Assembly (NCBI GenBank): GCA_035363255.1
Contig: DAOSES010000043.1
Span: 1 to 5,967 of the forward strand
Reading direction: 5' to 3'
Length of the DNA stretch: 5,967 nt
DNA from: T3SED10-260 sp035363255
GTDB taxonomy: Bacteria > Caldisericota > Caldisericia > UBA6126
Of this stretch, positions 4,256-5,967 are shown piece by piece. Position numbers and translations under genes: made by a program. A model generated the notes under the pieces. That model did no database searches. It saw only the letters and a list, made by a program, of their open reading frames with translations, and was not told the DNA's origin. The stretch's first letter is position 1. Each line of letters starts with the position of its first letter.

Positions 4256-5759
4256 GAGTTCCTCCCTCCTGGATCATTTGATCGTAGATATGAAAGTCGG
4301 GAAGAATCACCTGGCTTGGAATCTTATCATAGCTAAAGGGAATCGGAGGAGGATCCTCGGATTGCTGAAGTACATTTTGGAGCAGTTCCCTACTCGGAAG
4401 CAAGCCTTGCTTCATCACTGATTCAAGTACCTTAATCACAGGATCCAGATCGGGGTAGCTTCGAAACAGAAACAAAAGATCTACAAACTCTTTAGGCTTC
4501 TCCTGATAGTATTTGGAATACAAGCGTTGCAGGGTTTGGTGCGCTTGATGTAAGGCGACCGAACCCGCCAATGCTCTGGATTTCTGACGTAGCGTTTTCA
4601 GGTAATGGAACAGGTTGATCGAGGAACGTCCTTTTTCAAAGAGACGAGGGTGACTGGCTACCAAGGTGCTGTGTTCAAAATCCCAGAGTTCCAGTCGATC
4701 AGGATATAGCTTGATACCAATGGTCGGACGCTGATATTCTTCTGGGACTGAATACCAGTTGGCTTCGACGCTGATTTGATTGTACTTGTTGATATGCCTC
4801 ATTTCCTGGAGGCTATTGTCATATTGGAGAGAAGGGGGAGCGTGCAGATGATCGATATTTTGTTGCAGGGCTTGCACGGGAGTTTCTTCTCTGCGAAATA
4901 CGGAGCGGGAGTTGAGGGGGAGGAGTTCGTTTTCTAAATAATCATTGGCTTCCTGAAGCGACGAAAAGGAATCTCGCAGACAATATACCCAGTTCCTCAG
5001 GAAGCCGACACTCTCTTCATCCGTGCCTTTCTCTTCAGGAGACTCACGATTGCAGGCACTGACCTGAAAACCGTAATGGGTCGCAAAGCGAAGAAAACAG
5101 GGATTGACGGTTTTCTTCACGGGGTCAGTGATGACGGTTTTTAAGTTGTCATAGCGAATGATAGCAGGCACCCCTCCAACATGGTCAAAATAGTCCATAT
5201 GAGCCTGAATCACAAACTGAGAAGTTTCGCGGGGGTAGATCCTGGCATACCGATAGAGGGAACCACGAAGCACGATAAAGACAGCAGCCAAGCGAAGAGT
5301 TATCCCTCGGATGTTTAAATGAATATAGCCCCAATCAAATTCACAGGCTGGTCCTATGGTGGGAACTTGTTGGATAAAGATTTCTTTATGAGGATCGTTT
5401 TGCTTCCTCCAAGCCGATACAATGCGTTGGACGGAGGACTTACTTATCGAGATACCTTCCTGGTGCAATTTAGTGAGTATTTTAGCATTTTTTAGTTTGA
5501 GATGTGTATGCTTTTCTTTGTTTTCTTCCAGCTGTTGAATGATTTTCTTTTCGATCAGAGGAGAGATGGACTTAAATCCCAACTTGGTTTTCTTTCGCTT
5601 AGCCATGAGCTCGAGAGGAACATCAGGTTGTTTTTTGGATTTGTTGATCCAACACTTGACTGTATTTTTGGAGCAATGGAGAATTTTGGCAGTTTGACGT
5701 ATCGATCCTGTTTGTTCGTACACTTCTAACATTTTTTCGATCTCTTTCACCTTTTTCAC
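4248..5759 (-). CDS. istA: IS21 DDE transposase IstA
   Basis: The protein has 503 residues, within the family range. It binds the multiple terminal repeats, cuts the ends and joins them to target DNA with IstB. A helix-turn-helix lies at about 17-38 (TGSIRQTAKILHCSKNTVKCWI), with a second DNA-binding segment at about 64-118 (GISISKSSVQRIVS). The rve catalytic core follows: Asp142 (CEFDWGY), Asp204 (IRYDNLKT) and Glu248 (EKGTDEESVGFLRN). A small beta domain near 333-372 (EANWYSVPEE...RLELWDF) is typical of IS21 and Mu-type transposases. The C-terminal helices (380-500) likely contact IstB. The start is a GTG at 5759: the ATG at 5763-5761 is in another frame that does not give this protein. The AAGGGA upstream is about 12 nt from the GTG, which makes a weak ribosome site. 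Confidence 0.95.
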   Translation of the reverse strand: MKKVKEIEKMLEVYEQTGSIRQTAKILHCSKNTVKCWINKSKKQPDVPLELMAKRKKTKLGFKSISPLIEKKIIQQLEENKEKHTHLKLKNAKILTKLHQEGISISKSSVQRIVSAWRKQNDPHKEIFIQQVPTIGPACEFDWGYIHLNIRGITLRLAAVFIVLRGSLYRYARIYPRETSQFVIQAHMDYFDHVGGVPAIIRYDNLKTVITDPVKKTVNPCFLRFATHYGFQVSACNRESPEEKGTDEESVGFLRNWVYCLRDSFSSLQEANDYLENELLPLNSRSVFRREETPVQALQQNIDHLHAPPSLQYDNSLQEMRHINKYNQISVEANWYSVPEEYQRPTIGIKLYPDRLELWDFEHSTLVASHPRLFEKGRSSINLFHYLKTLRQKSRALAGSVALHQAHQTLQRLYSKYYQEKPKEFVDLLFLFRSYPDLDPVIKVLESVMKQGLLPSRELLQNVLQQSEDPPPIPFSYDKIPSQVILPDFHIYDQMIQEGGTHG

Positions 5760-5776
5760 CCATCTTTACCGTCCCT

Positions 5777-5808
5777 TCTCGTATAACTGCTCAAGTTATA
5801 CTCCGAGA
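5777..5808 (-). promoter_or_regulatory. Stem-loop in the istA leader
   Basis: GTATAACT (5781-5788) and AGTTATAC (5794-5801) form a perfect 8-bp palindrome around GCTCA. TCTC (5777-5780) and GAGA (5805-5808) can extend it past a 3-nt bulge. It lies between the left terminal repeat and the istA start, so it would be in the leader of any istA mRNA, or of a read-through transcript from outside. It could be an operator, or an RNA hairpin limiting istA translation. It has no U-tract in the istA direction, so it is not a clear terminator. Confidence 0.5.
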
Positions 5809-5825
5809 CTAAATTTTTATTCTAT

Positions 5826-5859
5826 GGGTGGGTCACTTTTCTCTGGGTCAAGTGGGTCA
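5826..5859 (-). repeat. IS21 terminal inverted repeat, istA side (IRL)
   Basis: Read on the minus strand from 5859, TGACCCAC (5859-5852) recurs at 5835-5828, again with 24-bp spacing. A third, partial copy, TGACCCAG, starts at 5850. TTGACC (5851-5846) is a -35-like box facing istA, but the only -10-like hexamer (TAGAAT) is 21 bp away, too far for a confident promoter. The base outside the end is G on this strand, so the CT core needed by the IS110 guide is absent here. Confidence 0.9.
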
Positions 5860-5905
5860 CTTTTATTGTAATCTATACACCCCAAAAACTGGAGTGGAAT
5901 TTAAG

Positions 5906-5934
5906 GTGATATTTTTTTAAAAAAGCACTATAAT
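5906..5934 (+). promoter_or_regulatory. Possible rightward promoter in the right flank
   Basis: TATAAT (5929-5934) is a perfect -10, and GTGATA (5906-5911) lies 17 bp upstream with 4 of 6 matches to TTGACA. Transcription would start near 5941 and leave the window. An ATG at 5951 opens a frame to the window end but has no clear Shine-Dalgarno. The rest of 5860-5967 is AT-rich and shows no gene. Confidence 0.4.
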
Positions 5935-5967
5935 GAATAGAAAAGAACAAATGATTACTTACAGGGG

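Larger units (their letters stand above)
3449..5859 (-). mobile_element. IS21-family insertion sequence, complete
   Basis: The element is 2411 bp with istA then istB read on the minus strand, overlapping by 8 bp. Both ends begin with TG, as is usual for IS21, and carry 34-bp imperfect inverted repeats (28 of 34 identical), each with two TGACCCAC copies at 24-bp spacing. Multiple terminal repeats are a family hallmark and bind IstA. Both genes look intact. The 4-8 bp target duplication expected of the family is absent: ACGGTATC lies on the left, CTTTTATT on the right. It is also absent if the IS110 element is removed in thought (left flank then GGATTTCC). This points to rearrangement or recombination between copies after insertion. 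Confidence 0.9.

Noticed and set aside
5502..5729. Plus-strand open frame opposite istA
   Set aside because: Antisense shadow over the helix-turn-helix region of istA, with no ribosome site.
5761..5763. ATG just upstream as the istA start
   Set aside because: It is in a different frame and encodes no IstA-like sequence; GTG at 5759 opens the real frame.
1..5967. tRNA, rRNA, CRISPR array, toxin-antitoxin or phage genes
   Set aside because: No repeat-spacer pattern, cloverleaf or relevant protein motif was seen on either strand.

Overview
The window looks like an AT-rich bacterial genome segment: two very AT-rich single-copy genes on the left, then two different insertion sequences packed end to end. 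The host genes have a sigma70-like promoter and a strong AGGAGG Shine-Dalgarno, which fits a low-GC Bacillota or a spirochaete such as Leptospira. I cannot name the species from sequence alone. The IS genes are visibly richer in G+C than the host genes, consistent with horizontal arrival.

Layout. 1-129: promoter and RBS. 130-903 (+): exported protein with a probable concanavalin A-like jelly-roll body. 934-1695 (+): class I SAM-dependent methyltransferase whose start codon lies in a 9-bp inverted repeat. 1696-2166: about 470 bases with no intact recognisable gene; open frames switch at about 1870-1920, which suggests decayed coding sequence. 2167-3449: an IS110-group element with a DEDD/Ser recombinase (2416-3432) and a long 5' non-coding region. 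3449-5859: a complete IS21-family element read leftwards, with istA (5759-4248), istB (4255-3491) and 34-bp terminal inverted repeats, each containing two TGACCCAC copies 24 bp apart. 5860-5967: intergenic DNA with a likely rightward promoter.

Main result. The IS110 5' non-coding region can be read as a bridge RNA with two internal-loop domains. In the inferred donor-binding loop, ACGGTAGCT (2302-2310) matches the element's right end up to a CT core (ACGGTATCT, 3441-3449), and TATTACGAG (2341-2349) is complementary, with one G-T wobble, to the left end starting at a CT core (CTTGTAATA, 2167-2175). In the inferred target-binding loop, TGTGGGTCAG (2267-2276) is perfectly complementary to CTGACCCACA (3448-3457), which is the flank/terminus junction of the IS21 element. 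The guides therefore place both IS110 ends independently and indicate that this IS110 is programmed to enter the terminal repeat of an IS21-family element, one mobile element homing on another. The left target flank does not match the 5' guide, and IS21 shows no target duplication, so some rearrangement or guide divergence has to be allowed for. All pairing was done by eye.
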